In this document: piece by piece, positions 34,086 through 42,613 of the stretch
Numbering within the stretch: the first letter of the stretch is position 1
Layout: each line of letters begins with the position of its first letter
Origin: Streptomyces iakyrus
Lineage (GTDB): Bacteria; Actinomycetota; Actinomycetes; Streptomycetales; Streptomycetaceae
Length of the DNA stretch: 64,000 nt
Direction: 5' to 3'
Assembly (NCBI RefSeq): GCF_000717055.1
Contig: NZ_JNXI01000003.1
Span: forward strand, 124,001 to 188,000
Notes under the pieces: generated by a model
What the model saw: only the letters and a program-made list of their open reading frames with translations
Told to the model about the DNA's origin: nothing
Databases searched by the model: none
Made by a program: the position numbers and the translations under genes

Positions 34086-34724
34086 TCACGGCCTGGCGGT
34101 GCCACCCAGCCGTTCCGGTGCCGGAGTCGGCCGGGCAAAAGGCCGCGCAGCGGACCGGCGTACGTCGACGGCGGTGAGCGCCAGGGCCAGGGGTCCGGGC
34201 GCAAGGAAGGCCAGCGGCAGCAGCATCCAGGCGCACAGCGCGGCCGTCGCCACGGCGAGCAGGACCAGGCCACTGCCGCCCACGTCCGCCACGGCGTCCC
34301 GCCCGGCGCCGCGCACCGCCGCCCGCCAGTCGGTGAGCGACTCGGGTCGTCCGCAGGCCCGCAGACCGACCAGTGCCGCGCACCCACCGATCACCGCGGC
34401 CGCGACCGCGAACAGCGGCGCTCCCGGCAACCCGGCCCGGGCCAGCGCCAGGTCGGCGGCGAGCAGCAGCAGGCCCGCGAGGGCGACGGCTCCCGCCACC
34501 AGGTCACCCGCGCGCAACCGCCGTCGCAGCAGGGCGAAGTACCGCCCCGCGGTGACGGGCTGCTCCTGCCCCACGCCGCGCAGCACGGCGCACGCCGTCG
34601 ACAGGGCGGCCGGGACCGTCAGCAGGGGCAGACAGGCCACGGCCGTGGCGAGTCCGACGCTCAGCACGTCGGCGAACAGCGTCATGCGCGGGCCGAACAC
34701 CTCGCCCGCCTCACGTGTCGGCAT
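34086..34724 (-). CDS. YesL/DUF624-like membrane protein
   Basis: A 212-residue polytopic protein with about five transmembrane helices. The N-terminal pattern (VFGPRMTLFADVLSVGLAT, then LPLLTVPAALSTACAVLRG) is what I expect of YesL/DUF624 proteins, which regularly sit at the end of operons with CUT1-type sugar ABC transporters. Its role is unknown; an accessory for the transporter or a membrane sensor has been guessed. It starts five bases after the permease stop and is the last gene of the seven-gene operon read leftwards from 40677. Confidence 0.65.
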   Translation of the reverse strand: MPTREAGEVFGPRMTLFADVLSVGLATAVACLPLLTVPAALSTACAVLRGVGQEQPVTAGRYFALLRRRLRAGDLVAGAVALAGLLLLAADLALARAGLPGAPLFAVAAAVIGGCAALVGLRACGRPESLTDWRAAVRGAGRDAVADVGGSGLVLLAVATAALCAWMLLPLAFLAPGPLALALTAVDVRRSAARPFARPTPAPERLGGTARP

Positions 34725-34729
34725 CCCGC

Positions 34730-35590
34730 TCACCCCTTGACTCCGGAGCTGGCCATGCCCTCCACCAGGAACCGCTGGAAGGCGAGGAAGAACAGCACGA
34801 TCGGCAGCAGCGCGATCACCGACAGGGCGAACATCGGGCCGAACGCGGAGGTGCTGGAGGCGTCCACGAAGGAGCGCAGCGCCAGGGTGAGCGTGAACTT
34901 GTCCGGGTCGAAGAGGTAGATGAGCTGGGTGAAGAAGTCGTTCCAGGTCCAGATGAACGTGAAGATGGCGGTGGTGATCAGGGCCGGCCGGGTGAGCGGC
35001 AGCACGACCTGGAAGAAGCTGCGGAAGGGTCCGCAGCCGTCGATGCGGGCCGCCTCCTCCAGCTCGCGCGGCAGGCCGCGCATGAACTGGACGATGAGGA
35101 AGACGAAGAAGGCCTCGGTGGCGAGGAACTTCGGCAGGATCAGCGGCCAGTAGGTGTTCACCAGACCGAGCTGGTTGAAGATGATGTACTGCGGGATCAG
35201 CACCGCGTGGTGCGGCAGCATGATCGTGGCGATCATGAAGGCGAACAGCGGCCCGCGGAAACGGAACCTGAGGCGCGCGAAGGCGTAGGCGGCGAGCGAG
35301 CAGCTGATGGCGTTGCCGGCCACCGCGCCGCCCGCGATCAGCAGGGAGTTGCCGAGCAGTCGCCAGATGGAGACGTCGTTCACGCCGTCCAGGGCGGTCT
35401 TGTAGTTGGACCACTCCAGGTGGCTGGGCAGCAGGTCGAGGCTTGCGATGACCGCGTCGGCGGGCTTGAGCGAGGTGGCCAGCAGCCAGGCCAGCGGGTA
35501 CAGCATGACGAGCAGGGCGGCCAGGCAGCCCACGTGCAGGGCGACGCGGCCCCACCGAACCGGCTTGCGGACAAGGGTCGTAGAGGTCAC
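34730..35590 (-). CDS. Sugar ABC transporter permease (MalG type)
   Basis: A 286-residue inner-membrane permease with six transmembrane helices. The EAA loop that contacts the ATPase is ELEEAARIDGCGPFRSFFQV, as in MalG proteins, and the ends LYPLAWLLATSLKP and FLVEGMASSGVKG fit the family. It pairs with the MalF-type protein upstream to form the channel for the sugar delivered by the 36522 binding protein. GTG 35590 overlaps the MalF-type stop by four bases. No ATPase gene is in the operon; Streptomyces CUT1 systems generally share the MsiK ATPase encoded elsewhere. Confidence 0.9.
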   Translation of the reverse strand: MTSTTLVRKPVRWGRVALHVGCLAALLVMLYPLAWLLATSLKPADAVIASLDLLPSHLEWSNYKTALDGVNDVSIWRLLGNSLLIAGGAVAGNAISCSLAAYAFARLRFRFRGPLFAFMIATIMLPHHAVLIPQYIIFNQLGLVNTYWPLILPKFLATEAFFVFLIVQFMRGLPRELEEAARIDGCGPFRSFFQVVLPLTRPALITTAIFTFIWTWNDFFTQLIYLFDPDKFTLTLALRSFVDASSTSAFGPMFALSVIALLPIVLFFLAFQRFLVEGMASSGVKG

Positions 35591-36525
35591 CGGTCCCCCT
35601 CGGAGGCGTAGAAGACCCAGGAGCGCGAGGTGCGGAACAGCACCGCCGTGACGATGCCGATCACGAGGAGGAGCACCCAGGCCATGGCGGAGGCGTAGCC
35701 CATGTGGGAGGCGACGAAGCCGCGGTCGTAGAGGTACATGGTGTAGACGAGGGTCGAGTCGGCCGGTCCGCCCTTGCCCGCGCTGACGGCGAAGGCGGGG
35801 GTGAACACCTGGAAGGCCTGGATGGTCTGCAGGACCAGGTTGAAGAAGAGCACCGGGGACAGCATCGGCACGGTGACGGACAGGAACTGCCGCCACTTCC
35901 CGGCCCCGTCGACCGCCGCCGCCTCGTAGAGTTCGGCGGGGATCTGCTGGAGCCCGGCGAGGAAGATGACCATCGGGGCGCCGAACTGCCACACCGTCAG
36001 CAGGGCCACGGCCAGCAGGGCCCAGCCGGGCTTGTTGACCCAGCCGCCGGTGCCGAGCAGGTTGTCGACGGTGCCGCCGTCGTTGAAGACCGCCCGCCAG
36101 ACGAGCGCGATGGACATCGACGCCCCGAGCAGGGAAGGCGCGTAGAACGCGGAGCGGTAGAAGCCCTTGCCGCGCTTCATGCCCTTCAGGGCGAGGGCGA
36201 CGACCAGGGCGAGGGCGAGTTGCAGGGGCACCGCGACGAGGACGTACGTCAGGGTCGTCACGACCGAGCGCCAGTAGCGCGGGTCCTCGGTGAACATCTG
36301 CACGTAATTGCGCAGGCCCACCCACTTCGGTGGGGTGAACAGGTCGTAGTCGGTGAACGACAGGTACAGCGACACGGCCATCGGCAGCAGGGTCAGGACG
36401 GTGGCGCCGAGCACCCAGGGCGAGAGGAACACCCAGGCGGCGCCCTCGCGTTCGCGCTGGGGGCGGCGCTTGGGGGCGGTGGCCGGGGCGTGCCTCGCCT
36501 CCGGGGGGATCGCGGTGGTGGTCAT
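35587..36525 (-). CDS. Sugar ABC transporter permease (MalF type)
   Basis: A 312-residue permease with a cytosolic N-terminus (about 25 residues) and six transmembrane helices beginning WVFLSPWVLGATVLTLLPMA. The EAA loop is ELYEAAAVDGAGKWRQFLSV. The stretch FTDYDLFTPPKWVGLRNYVQ is typical of the outside loop of MalF-type proteins in this group. It forms the heterodimeric channel with the MalG-type permease. ATG 36525 overlaps the binding-protein stop in ATGA, implying coupled translation and an ordered assembly of the transporter. Confidence 0.9.
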   Translation of the reverse strand: MTTTAIPPEARHAPATAPKRRPQREREGAAWVFLSPWVLGATVLTLLPMAVSLYLSFTDYDLFTPPKWVGLRNYVQMFTEDPRYWRSVVTTLTYVLVAVPLQLALALVVALALKGMKRGKGFYRSAFYAPSLLGASMSIALVWRAVFNDGGTVDNLLGTGGWVNKPGWALLAVALLTVWQFGAPMVIFLAGLQQIPAELYEAAAVDGAGKWRQFLSVTVPMLSPVLFFNLVLQTIQAFQVFTPAFAVSAGKGGPADSTLVYTMYLYDRGFVASHMGYASAMAWVLLLVIGIVTAVLFRTSRSWVFYASEGDR

Positions 36526-37805
36526 GACCTCAGCTCCGCCTTCGCCTCGGTGACGTAGTTCTCGGCCGCCTCGCGGGGCGACATGCGCGCGTAGGACACC
36601 TGGTCGTAGTCGCGCTGGAAGGTGCTCTGCAGAGCGTTGTCGCCCGAGGGCGGGGCCTGGGGCGGGTCCTTGAGCTTGCCCTCCAGCGACGCCTGGAAGC
36701 CGGCGATGGTCTTGTCGAAGTCCTTGAGCTGCGGGCCGATCCCGGCACGGATCGTCTCGTTGACGGGGATGCCGCGGCTCGCGCCGAGGATCTTCGCGGC
36801 CTCCCGGTCGTTGATCATGAAGTCGACGAGCTGGGCCGCCTCCTTCGGGTGGCCGGTGCCGGCCGAGACGCCCAGGAACATGGACGGCTTGAAGTACTGG
36901 CCGGGTGTGCCGTCCTCGCCGGACGGCATGGGCGCGAGGGCGACGCCGGTCGGTATCAGGGCGACGAAGCCGCTCGCCGGTGCGTCCCAGTTGGCGTCGG
37001 TGACGGCCGTGCCGCGTCCGAGCGGGGTGTTCTCGACGGAGCCGTCGAGCTGGGTGGTCTGCTCGGCGGGCGAGACGGCGCCCTCGCGGCGCAGCTCGTC
37101 GGTGAAGGTCCACCAGCGGGTGAGGTCGGCGGCGGTGAAGCCGAGCCTGCCGTCCTTCGTGTAGAGGGCCTTGCCCTGGCCGCGCAGCCAGACCTCGAAG
37201 GCGTCCTCGCTCTGGCCGGGGTCGGTCGCCCCGGGCTTGCCGGTCTTCTGCGCGAGGGCCCGCATGGTGTCGGCCCACTGGCTCCACGTCCAGCTCTCGC
37301 CGGGCAGCGGGACACCTGACTTCTTCCAGGTCCGGACGTCGTAGGCGACGGTCTCGGTGCCGCGGCCCTGCGGGATCGCGTACTGGACGTCGTCGACACG
37401 GCCGGTGGCGAGCAGGCCCGGGTCGATCTCGGAGGTGCGCAGGACCGACTTCTGTCGCGCGAGGTCGAGCAGGACTCCGCCGGAGGCGTACTGGTCGATC
37501 TGGCGGTAGTCCAGCTGCATCACGTCCGGGGCGTCACCGCCGGCGGCCTGGGTGGCGAGCTTCTGCTTGTAGGCGTCATAGCCGGAGAACGACGTCGCCA
37601 CGTCGACGTCGGGGTGCTGTTGCTCGAACAGCGCGACGGCCCTCTCGGTGCGTTCCGCGCGGTCGGGGTTGCCCCACCACGTGTAGCGCAGCACCACTGT
37701 GCCGCCGCCTGCGGACTCCCCGGATCCTCCGCAGCCCGCCAGCACGGCACACAGTGCCAGTGCGACGGCCGACGCGCAGAACCCCTTTGTCCTGTTTCCG
37801 GGCAT
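36522..37805 (-). CDS. Sugar-binding lipoprotein of CUT1 ABC transporter
   Basis: A 427-residue extracellular solute-binding protein. The signal peptide (about 1-24) ends in a lipobox LAGC, so it is anchored by lipid on Cys25. The mature domain begins with a VVLRYTWWGNPDRAERTERA strand-helix pattern of family 1 binding proteins and contains DVMQLDYRQIDQYA. It captures the sugar outside and hands it to the permeases. ATG 37805 has GAGAGGAG upstream. It lies 66 bases after the cupin gene, so a second promoter or processing is possible there. Confidence 0.9.
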   Translation of the reverse strand: MPGNRTKGFCASAVALALCAVLAGCGGSGESAGGGTVVLRYTWWGNPDRAERTERAVALFEQQHPDVDVATSFSGYDAYKQKLATQAAGGDAPDVMQLDYRQIDQYASGGVLLDLARQKSVLRTSEIDPGLLATGRVDDVQYAIPQGRGTETVAYDVRTWKKSGVPLPGESWTWSQWADTMRALAQKTGKPGATDPGQSEDAFEVWLRGQGKALYTKDGRLGFTAADLTRWWTFTDELRREGAVSPAEQTTQLDGSVENTPLGRGTAVTDANWDAPASGFVALIPTGVALAPMPSGEDGTPGQYFKPSMFLGVSAGTGHPKEAAQLVDFMINDREAAKILGASRGIPVNETIRAGIGPQLKDFDKTIAGFQASLEGKLKDPPQAPPSGDNALQSTFQRDYDQVSYARMSPREAAENYVTEAKAELRS

Positions 37806-37871
37806 GCCGAGGTCACTCCTCTCGATACGGAGTTTCGGTTGAGCCCCCCTCAGGTCCCCCCTGCCACCCCT

Positions 37872-38648
37872 TCAGACCTCCTGCTGCTCCCCCTGGTACG
37901 GCAGCGTGGTGCCCGGCAGCGCGTACTCGTCACGCCGGCCGCACATGCCGAAGCCGCCGAGCCGGGTGGGCGCGGCCTCGTACGCGGTGGCCTCGCCGAG
38001 GTGGGCGGGATCGCCCGCGGCCAGGGCGTCGAGCTGGGCGCCGGTGCGCTCCGCCGTGGCCAGGGCGCCCTCCCGCCACAGCTTCCGCCAGGTGGGCACC
38101 TTGTCGCGGACGATCCGGGCGGCGGCGCTCTGGAACTCCAGGTACGGGCCGTTGTCGCCGGCCACGAGGGCCTCGCGCAACCCGAGGTAGCCCTCGACGG
38201 CCAGGTCCCTGCGGCGCCGGGCGGCCGCCGCGGTCTCCGGCCCGGTGCCGGGCGGCAGAGCAGCCGCCGCCGCGTACCGGTCGGGGTCGGCGAGCACCTC
38301 GGGCGGGAAGGTGAACACGGCGTCCCCGGCCTCGGGCAGGCCGCTGTTCTGCATCAGCACGGTGATGCGAAGATCGCCGCCCTGCACCATGCGGTGCACG
38401 GTGCCCGGCGTGAACCAGGCGATCGAGCCGGCTTCGAGGGGGATGTCCCGGTAGCCGTCGGGGCTCAGCGTCTGGACCGCGCCCCGGCCGCCGGTGACGA
38501 CGTACGCCTCCGTGCACACCAGGTGCAGGTGCGGGCTGCCGCCGCAGACGCCGTCGGCGGCCTCCCAGTCGTAGGCGCTGAGGTGCGACAGGCCGATCGC
38601 GCCGGGCAGCGGGTGCGGAAGTCCGGCCTGCGCGGGCTCGCTCACCAT
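37872..38648 (-). CDS. Cupin-domain sugar-operon protein
   Basis: A 258-residue protein with a cupin barrel in its N-terminal half. Metal-ligand motifs are visible in CGGSPHLHLVCTEAYVVTGG and, later, WFTPGTVHRMVQGGDL, the G(X)5HXH(X)nE and G(X)nH patterns. The C-terminal half (about 140-258) is helical with a GLREALVAGDNGPYLEF stretch and is not recognised. Cupins in such operons can be sugar epimerases, isomerases or dioxygenases. ATG 38648 is preferred because GGAGGG lies six bases upstream; it overlaps the PmoA-like gene by seven bases. A GTG at 38645 would give a four-base overlap instead. Confidence 0.7.
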   Translation of the reverse strand: MVSEPAQAGLPHPLPGAIGLSHLSAYDWEAADGVCGGSPHLHLVCTEAYVVTGGRGAVQTLSPDGYRDIPLEAGSIAWFTPGTVHRMVQGGDLRITVLMQNSGLPEAGDAVFTFPPEVLADPDRYAAAAALPPGTGPETAAAARRRRDLAVEGYLGLREALVAGDNGPYLEFQSAAARIVRDKVPTWRKLWREGALATAERTGAQLDALAAGDPAHLGEATAYEAAPTRLGGFGMCGRRDEYALPGTTLPYQGEQQEV

Positions 38649-39565
38649 GCCAGGCCCTCCAGGTGCGTGCCGACCCGGTCGCGGTCCCAGGCGCCGTCGG
38701 CGACCACGAGCCGGTAGCGGTAGGCGAAGGACTCGCCCGGCGGCAGCTCGAACTCCTCGAAGAACGCCCACGAGAACGCGACCGTGGGGAACGGCTCGGA
38801 GCGGACGAACCAGTGCGACTCGTGGATCGGGGACGTCCCGTCGAGGTTCTCGGGCGCGTGCGCGAAGATCAGGGTGGAGTGGCCGTCGACGTCGTCGTGC
38901 TCGGTGGTGAAGGCGAGCCAGGGGCCCTGGGTGCCCATCAGCTTGCCCGCGTCGGCGTCGGTGTCCGGGGCGAAGACCGTGCCGCCGGTGAAGTCGCGCG
39001 GGCCGCGCCACTGGAGCCCGGTGTAGCCGGCCATCTCGCGGCCCGCCGTCGTCGGGGAGCCGAAGACCAGGGGTGCGGAACGGGTGTTGGTGAGACGGAT
39101 CGACCAGTCCAGGGCCCAGGAACCGGCCTCCTCGTCCACCGAGTGGACGGTCAGGCCGCGCACCTCGCGCGCCCACTCCTCGCCGCCGTTCTCGATCCAG
39201 GTGAGGTTCTCGGTGAAGGCGAGGCGGTCGTCCTCGACGGAGAAGTCGGCGAAGTCGTCGTGCCGCATCGAACCGACGCGCTCGGGCAGGGGGAGGTAAC
39301 CCTGGCCGTGGACGTAGCAGTTGCCGCCCCAGAAGTTCTGGCCGGACAGATGGCTCGCGGTCATCTGCAGGCCCTTGTGCCAGCGGTGGTCGTTCGGGCG
39401 GTAGCCGGTGACCGTGCGGCCCGAGAGGGTGCGCACCGGGTGGGCGTAGGGCTTGCGGGCCTCGAAGGGGTCCGGGTCGGGGCGGTAGACGTAGCGGAGG
39501 ATCTCCGTGCCGCCTGCGGTGACGGCGATGTCCTCGCCGTGCGTGTGGGTGACGCGGATGGTCAT
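38642..39565 (-). CDS. PmoA-like (DUF6807) protein of sugar operon
   Basis: A 307-residue protein of the PmoA/DUF6807 type, with the family's beta-sandwich built from about 20 strands. Recognisable blocks are RPYAHPVRTLSG-like PYAHPVRTLSGRTVTGYRPN, the DHRWHKGLQM turn, GQNFWGGNCYVHGQGY and FGSPTTAGREMAGYTGL. Despite the name it is not a methane monooxygenase. It is commonly found beside sugar oxidoreductases and ABC transporters, and is thought to act on carbohydrate, but no activity is firmly established to my knowledge. ATG 39565 overlaps the oxidoreductase stop by four bases. Confidence 0.75.
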   Translation of the reverse strand: MTIRVTHTHGEDIAVTAGGTEILRYVYRPDPDPFEARKPYAHPVRTLSGRTVTGYRPNDHRWHKGLQMTASHLSGQNFWGGNCYVHGQGYLPLPERVGSMRHDDFADFSVEDDRLAFTENLTWIENGGEEWAREVRGLTVHSVDEEAGSWALDWSIRLTNTRSAPLVFGSPTTAGREMAGYTGLQWRGPRDFTGGTVFAPDTDADAGKLMGTQGPWLAFTTEHDDVDGHSTLIFAHAPENLDGTSPIHESHWFVRSEPFPTVAFSWAFFEEFELPPGESFAYRYRLVVADGAWDRDRVGTHLEGLAW

Positions 39566-40677
39566 GCGCGCTCCTTGGGGGCCCAGTCGGGGTACTCGCC
39601 GTGCATGGCCTCGTAGAAGGGGTCACCGGGGCCGATCTCCCCCGCGTGCACCGAGCTGCCGGTGAACGCCGCCTTGTACAGGGCGGCGGCGAACTCCAGG
39701 GTGGCGCGGGCGTCGCGGCCGCTGCCCGGGGGCCGGGTGCCGTTGTCGTAGGCGTCGAGGAGCGTGCCCAGCTGAGCGGTGTGCGAGCTGGGCACGTCGG
39801 CCGACGGGGTGCGCCAGGCCGTGGCGCGCTCGGAGGCCACGTGCGGGGCCGGGGTGTAGGACCAGCTGTCGTTGCTGTGGCCGTACAGGTGGGTGAGCTC
39901 GACCGTGGCGTCCGCGCAGTCGATGCGGATGCGGCTCACCTCGTCCGGGGAGAGCACGCTGTTGACGACGGTCGCGAGGGCGCCGCCGCGGAACCGCACC
40001 AGGGCGGTGGAGACGTCCTCGCTCTCGGTGTCGTGGACCAGGCGCGCGGCCATGGCCCGGATCTCCTCCCACTCGCCGAGCAGGTGCAGGAGGAGGTCGT
40101 ACTGGTGGATGCCGTGGCCCATGGTCGGGCCGCCGCCCTCGCTGGCCCACTTCCCGCGCCACGGCACCGCGTAGTACGCGGCGTCCCGGTGCCAGGTCGT
40201 CTGGCAGTGCGCGACCAGCGGGGCACCCAGCGCGCCGCTCGTGATCAGCTCGCGGGCGTGTACGGCGCCGGAGCCGTAGCGGTGCTGGAAGACGACCGCC
40301 GCGTAGGCGCCGGAGGCCTCCTCGGCCGCGGCGATCTCGTCGTACTCGGCGAGCGACAGGGTCAGCGGCTTCTCGCACAGCACCCAGGCGCCCGCCTTCA
40401 GCGCGGCCACCGTCTGGTCGCGGTGCAGGGAGGGCGGCGTCCCGATCAGGACGAGGTCGGGGCGTACGGCGTCCAGCATCGCGTCCATCGAGGTGTACCC
40501 GGCGACCTGCTCACCGGCCAGCTCGCGGAAGGCGTCGAGGCGCTCCTGGTCCACGTCGACGGCGGCCACCAGCTCCACCCGGTCGGAGTGGGCCCGCAGC
40601 GCGGGCAGATGGCTGCCGCTGACGATGGCTCCGGTGCCGACGACGGCCACGCGGCGGCGGGTGGGGGACAAGGACAT
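39562..40677 (-). CDS. Gfo/Idh/MocA sugar oxidoreductase
   Basis: A 371-residue NAD(P)-dependent dehydrogenase. The N-terminal Rossmann domain begins RRVAVVGTGAIVSGSHLPAL. The conserved lysine is in VLCEKPLTLS, and the catalytic histidine region is GGPTMGHGIHQYDLLLH. Gfo/Idh enzymes oxidise sugar hydroxyls, for example in glucose-fructose, myo-inositol or 3-keto-glycoside pathways. As first gene of the operon it precedes the PmoA-like, cupin and transporter genes, so its substrate is likely the sugar imported by that transporter. ATG 40677 has CGAGGAG upstream. Its promoter and a LacI-type operator are visible. Confidence 0.85.
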   Translation of the reverse strand: MSLSPTRRRVAVVGTGAIVSGSHLPALRAHSDRVELVAAVDVDQERLDAFRELAGEQVAGYTSMDAMLDAVRPDLVLIGTPPSLHRDQTVAALKAGAWVLCEKPLTLSLAEYDEIAAAEEASGAYAAVVFQHRYGSGAVHARELITSGALGAPLVAHCQTTWHRDAAYYAVPWRGKWASEGGGPTMGHGIHQYDLLLHLLGEWEEIRAMAARLVHDTESEDVSTALVRFRGGALATVVNSVLSPDEVSRIRIDCADATVELTHLYGHSNDSWSYTPAPHVASERATAWRTPSADVPSSHTAQLGTLLDAYDNGTRPPGSGRDARATLEFAAALYKAAFTGSSVHAGEIGPGDPFYEAMHGEYPDWAPKERA

Positions 40678-40710
40678 GCGGCGCTCCTCGGACAGCCTGC
40701 GGACACGCGC

Positions 40711-40726
40711 TTGGAAAGCGCTTGCA
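40711..40726. promoter_or_regulatory. LacI-type operator of seven-gene sugar operon
   Basis: TTGGAAAGCGCTTGCA, an imperfect palindrome around AAGCGCTT, which is the usual core of operators bound by LacI-family repressors. It lies 34 bases upstream of ATG 40677 and just after the expected transcription start, so a bound repressor would block initiation. No LacI gene is next to it; the one at 62722 has different boxes. Confidence 0.6.
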
Positions 40727-40735
40727 CTCGAAGGG

Positions 40736-40764
40736 ACCCTAGGCGCGAGAGAATGTCTGGACAA
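40736..40764 (-). promoter_or_regulatory. Promoter of sugar operon (-35 TTGTCC, -10 TAGGGT)
   Basis: Reading the minus strand, TTGTCC (40764-40759) and TAGGGT (40741-40736) are separated by exactly 17 bases. Both match vegetative Streptomyces promoters well. Transcription should begin near 40729, immediately before the LacI-type operator. Confidence 0.5.
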
Positions 40765-41015
40765 CCCCCCTGCGGCGACCTGCACAAGGTCTGCCCGAGC
40801 ATTGTTCCTGCTTGGGGCGGAGTTTCGGATGGGCGCCCCTGCCATGGAAACGGCATTCCCCCGCTTCGCCACTGGGGCCGGCCCCACCACGAACCGGCTG
40901 CCAGCCGGAGTGATCGGACGGCGGTCCGTCCCTACCGTTCTGTCGCACAGCACCCCCCGACGGCATGCCCGTGCCGGCCCGCCGAGGGGACATCTGCGAC
41001 AGAAGGGACCCCTAC

Positions 41016-42560
41016 GTGTTATCCCGCTCTCCGGGAACCGCGAGAAGAACAGTCCTCACCCTGACGACCGCCGCACTGGCCTTCACCGCACTGCCCGCCA
41101 CGGCCGAGGCGGCCCCGGACCCTCTCGCCCGCTACCACCGGCAGCACGTCACCTGGAAGAGCTGCCTGCTCGGGCCGGACGACACCACCGGCAAGGAACT
41201 GGCGCAGGCGGGCGCCCGCTGCGCCGACGTGACCGTACCCCTGGACTACTCCGACCCCGGCGGCCGGACGATCACCGTGGCGGTCTCCCGGATCCGCGCC
41301 ACGGACACCGCCCACCGCGTCGGCCCTCTGCTCCTCAACGGCGGCGGCCCCGGCGGGCCCTCCCTCGGCGACCCGCCCTGGGTGCGCGATGCGATGAAGG
41401 ACGTGGCCGCGCGGTATGACGTGGTGGGCGTCGACCCCCGTTTCATCGGCCGCAGCACCCCGCTGGACTGCCACTGGCCGACCGGATCGGCCTGGCGCGG
41501 TGCGGGTGAGGACCGGGCCGGCTTCGACCGCACGGCGGCCTTCTCCAAGAACCTCGCCGACCGCTGCCGCGCCCACGCGGGCGACGCACTCCCCCACGCC
41601 ACCACCCGCAACACGGCCCGCGACATGGACGTCGTCCGGGCCGCGCTCGGCGAGCGGCGGATCTCCTACCTGGGCTACTCGTACGGCAGTTACCTCGGCG
41701 AGGTGTACGCCTCGATGTTCCCGGGCCGCACGGACCGGGTCGTCCTGGACGGTGTGATCGACCCGGCGCGCTACAGCGCCCGGCTGTGGCGGGGGGTCGA
41801 GCCGGCCAACCGCCATGCCCTGAGGGGCTGGGCCTCCTGGGCCGCCGCCCGCGACGCGGCCTACGGGCTGGGCCGTACGCGCGGCGAGGTGCTGGCGACG
41901 GTGGAGCGGGTCCGGGCCGCCGCAGCCCGCACCCCGCTGCGGCTGGGCGAGCACCGGCTGGACGAGCACGTCATGCCCCTCGTCGCCCTCAACGGCCTCT
42001 CGCAGCACAACGACTCCGCCTACGGAGACTTCACCCAGGGCGTGCGGGACATGCTGCGGGCCGCGCGCGGGGAGCGGGTGACGCCCTCGCCGTGGCTCGC
42101 CGGGGTGCTGGAGTTCGTGCTCACCGGCACCGACTCCCCCTACGGCAGCGCGCAGACGGCGATCATCTGCGGCGACAACGCCGCGCCGCGTGATCCCGGG
42201 GTGTACTGGCGCGACGTCCGGCGCACCCGTGCCGGGGACCCGCTCTTCGCGCCCGTCACCAACAACATCAACCCGTGCGCGTTCTGGGACCGGCCGCGCG
42301 AGCGGCCCACCAGGATCCGGGGCGACCTGCCGGCCCTCCTCGTGAACGCCACCGGCGACCCACGCACCTCCTACGACGGCGCCGAGGCCGTCCGCGCGAT
42401 GTGGCCCTCGTCGCGCCTGGTCACCCTGAGGGGGGCCGACCAGCACGCGGTGTACGGCGTCTACGGGTCGGCGTGTGCCGACGACGCGGTCAACGCGTAC
42501 CTCGCGACGGGGCGGCTGCCCGCGCAGGACGTCGACTGCGCCGCACGAGTCACCCGCTAG
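41016..42560 (+). CDS. Secreted tripeptidyl aminopeptidase-like alpha/beta hydrolase (TTA-containing)
   Basis: A 514-residue exported hydrolase. Residues 1-35 form a signal peptide (RTVLTLTTAALAFTALPATA with cleavage near AEAAP). The alpha/beta-hydrolase core has the nucleophile elbow GYSYGS (Ser222), an oxyanion GGGPGGPS, and a C-terminal TAP-like domain with GDPRTSYDGAEAV (acid) and LRGADQHAVYG (His). Secreted tripeptidyl aminopeptidases of Streptomyces have this layout. GTG 41016 has AAGGGA eight bases upstream, and codon 2 is TTA, the rare codon read by the bldA tRNA. So translation is expected to depend on bldA. ATG 40965 would put the TTA at codon 19. Confidence 0.8.
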   Translation: MLSRSPGTARRTVLTLTTAALAFTALPATAEAAPDPLARYHRQHVTWKSCLLGPDDTTGKELAQAGARCADVTVPLDYSDPGGRTITVAVSRIRATDTAHRVGPLLLNGGGPGGPSLGDPPWVRDAMKDVAARYDVVGVDPRFIGRSTPLDCHWPTGSAWRGAGEDRAGFDRTAAFSKNLADRCRAHAGDALPHATTRNTARDMDVVRAALGERRISYLGYSYGSYLGEVYASMFPGRTDRVVLDGVIDPARYSARLWRGVEPANRHALRGWASWAAARDAAYGLGRTRGEVLATVERVRAAAARTPLRLGEHRLDEHVMPLVALNGLSQHNDSAYGDFTQGVRDMLRAARGERVTPSPWLAGVLEFVLTGTDSPYGSAQTAIICGDNAAPRDPGVYWRDVRRTRAGDPLFAPVTNNINPCAFWDRPRERPTRIRGDLPALLVNATGDPRTSYDGAEAVRAMWPSSRLVTLRGADQHAVYGVYGSACADDAVNAYLATGRLPAQDVDCAARVTR

Positions 42561-42613
42561 CTGTGCCGTGCGCGCCAGGCCGTCCGCGCCCGGTGCGTGG
42601 TCCGCGACAGCAA

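Larger units (their letters stand above)
40678..41015. other. 338-base divergent intergenic region (sugar operon / TTA-gene)
   Basis: Contains, for the minus-strand operon, a promoter and a LacI-type operator close to 40711-40764. The right part (about 40770-41015) precedes the plus-strand peptidase gene. I see no clear -10 there and no coding region. Confidence 0.45.

Noticed and set aside
40965..41015. Upstream ATG as start of the TTA-containing peptidase
   Set aside because: No ribosome-binding site and a poor signal-peptide n-region; the GTG at 41016 has AAGGGA. The TTA stays in frame either way.
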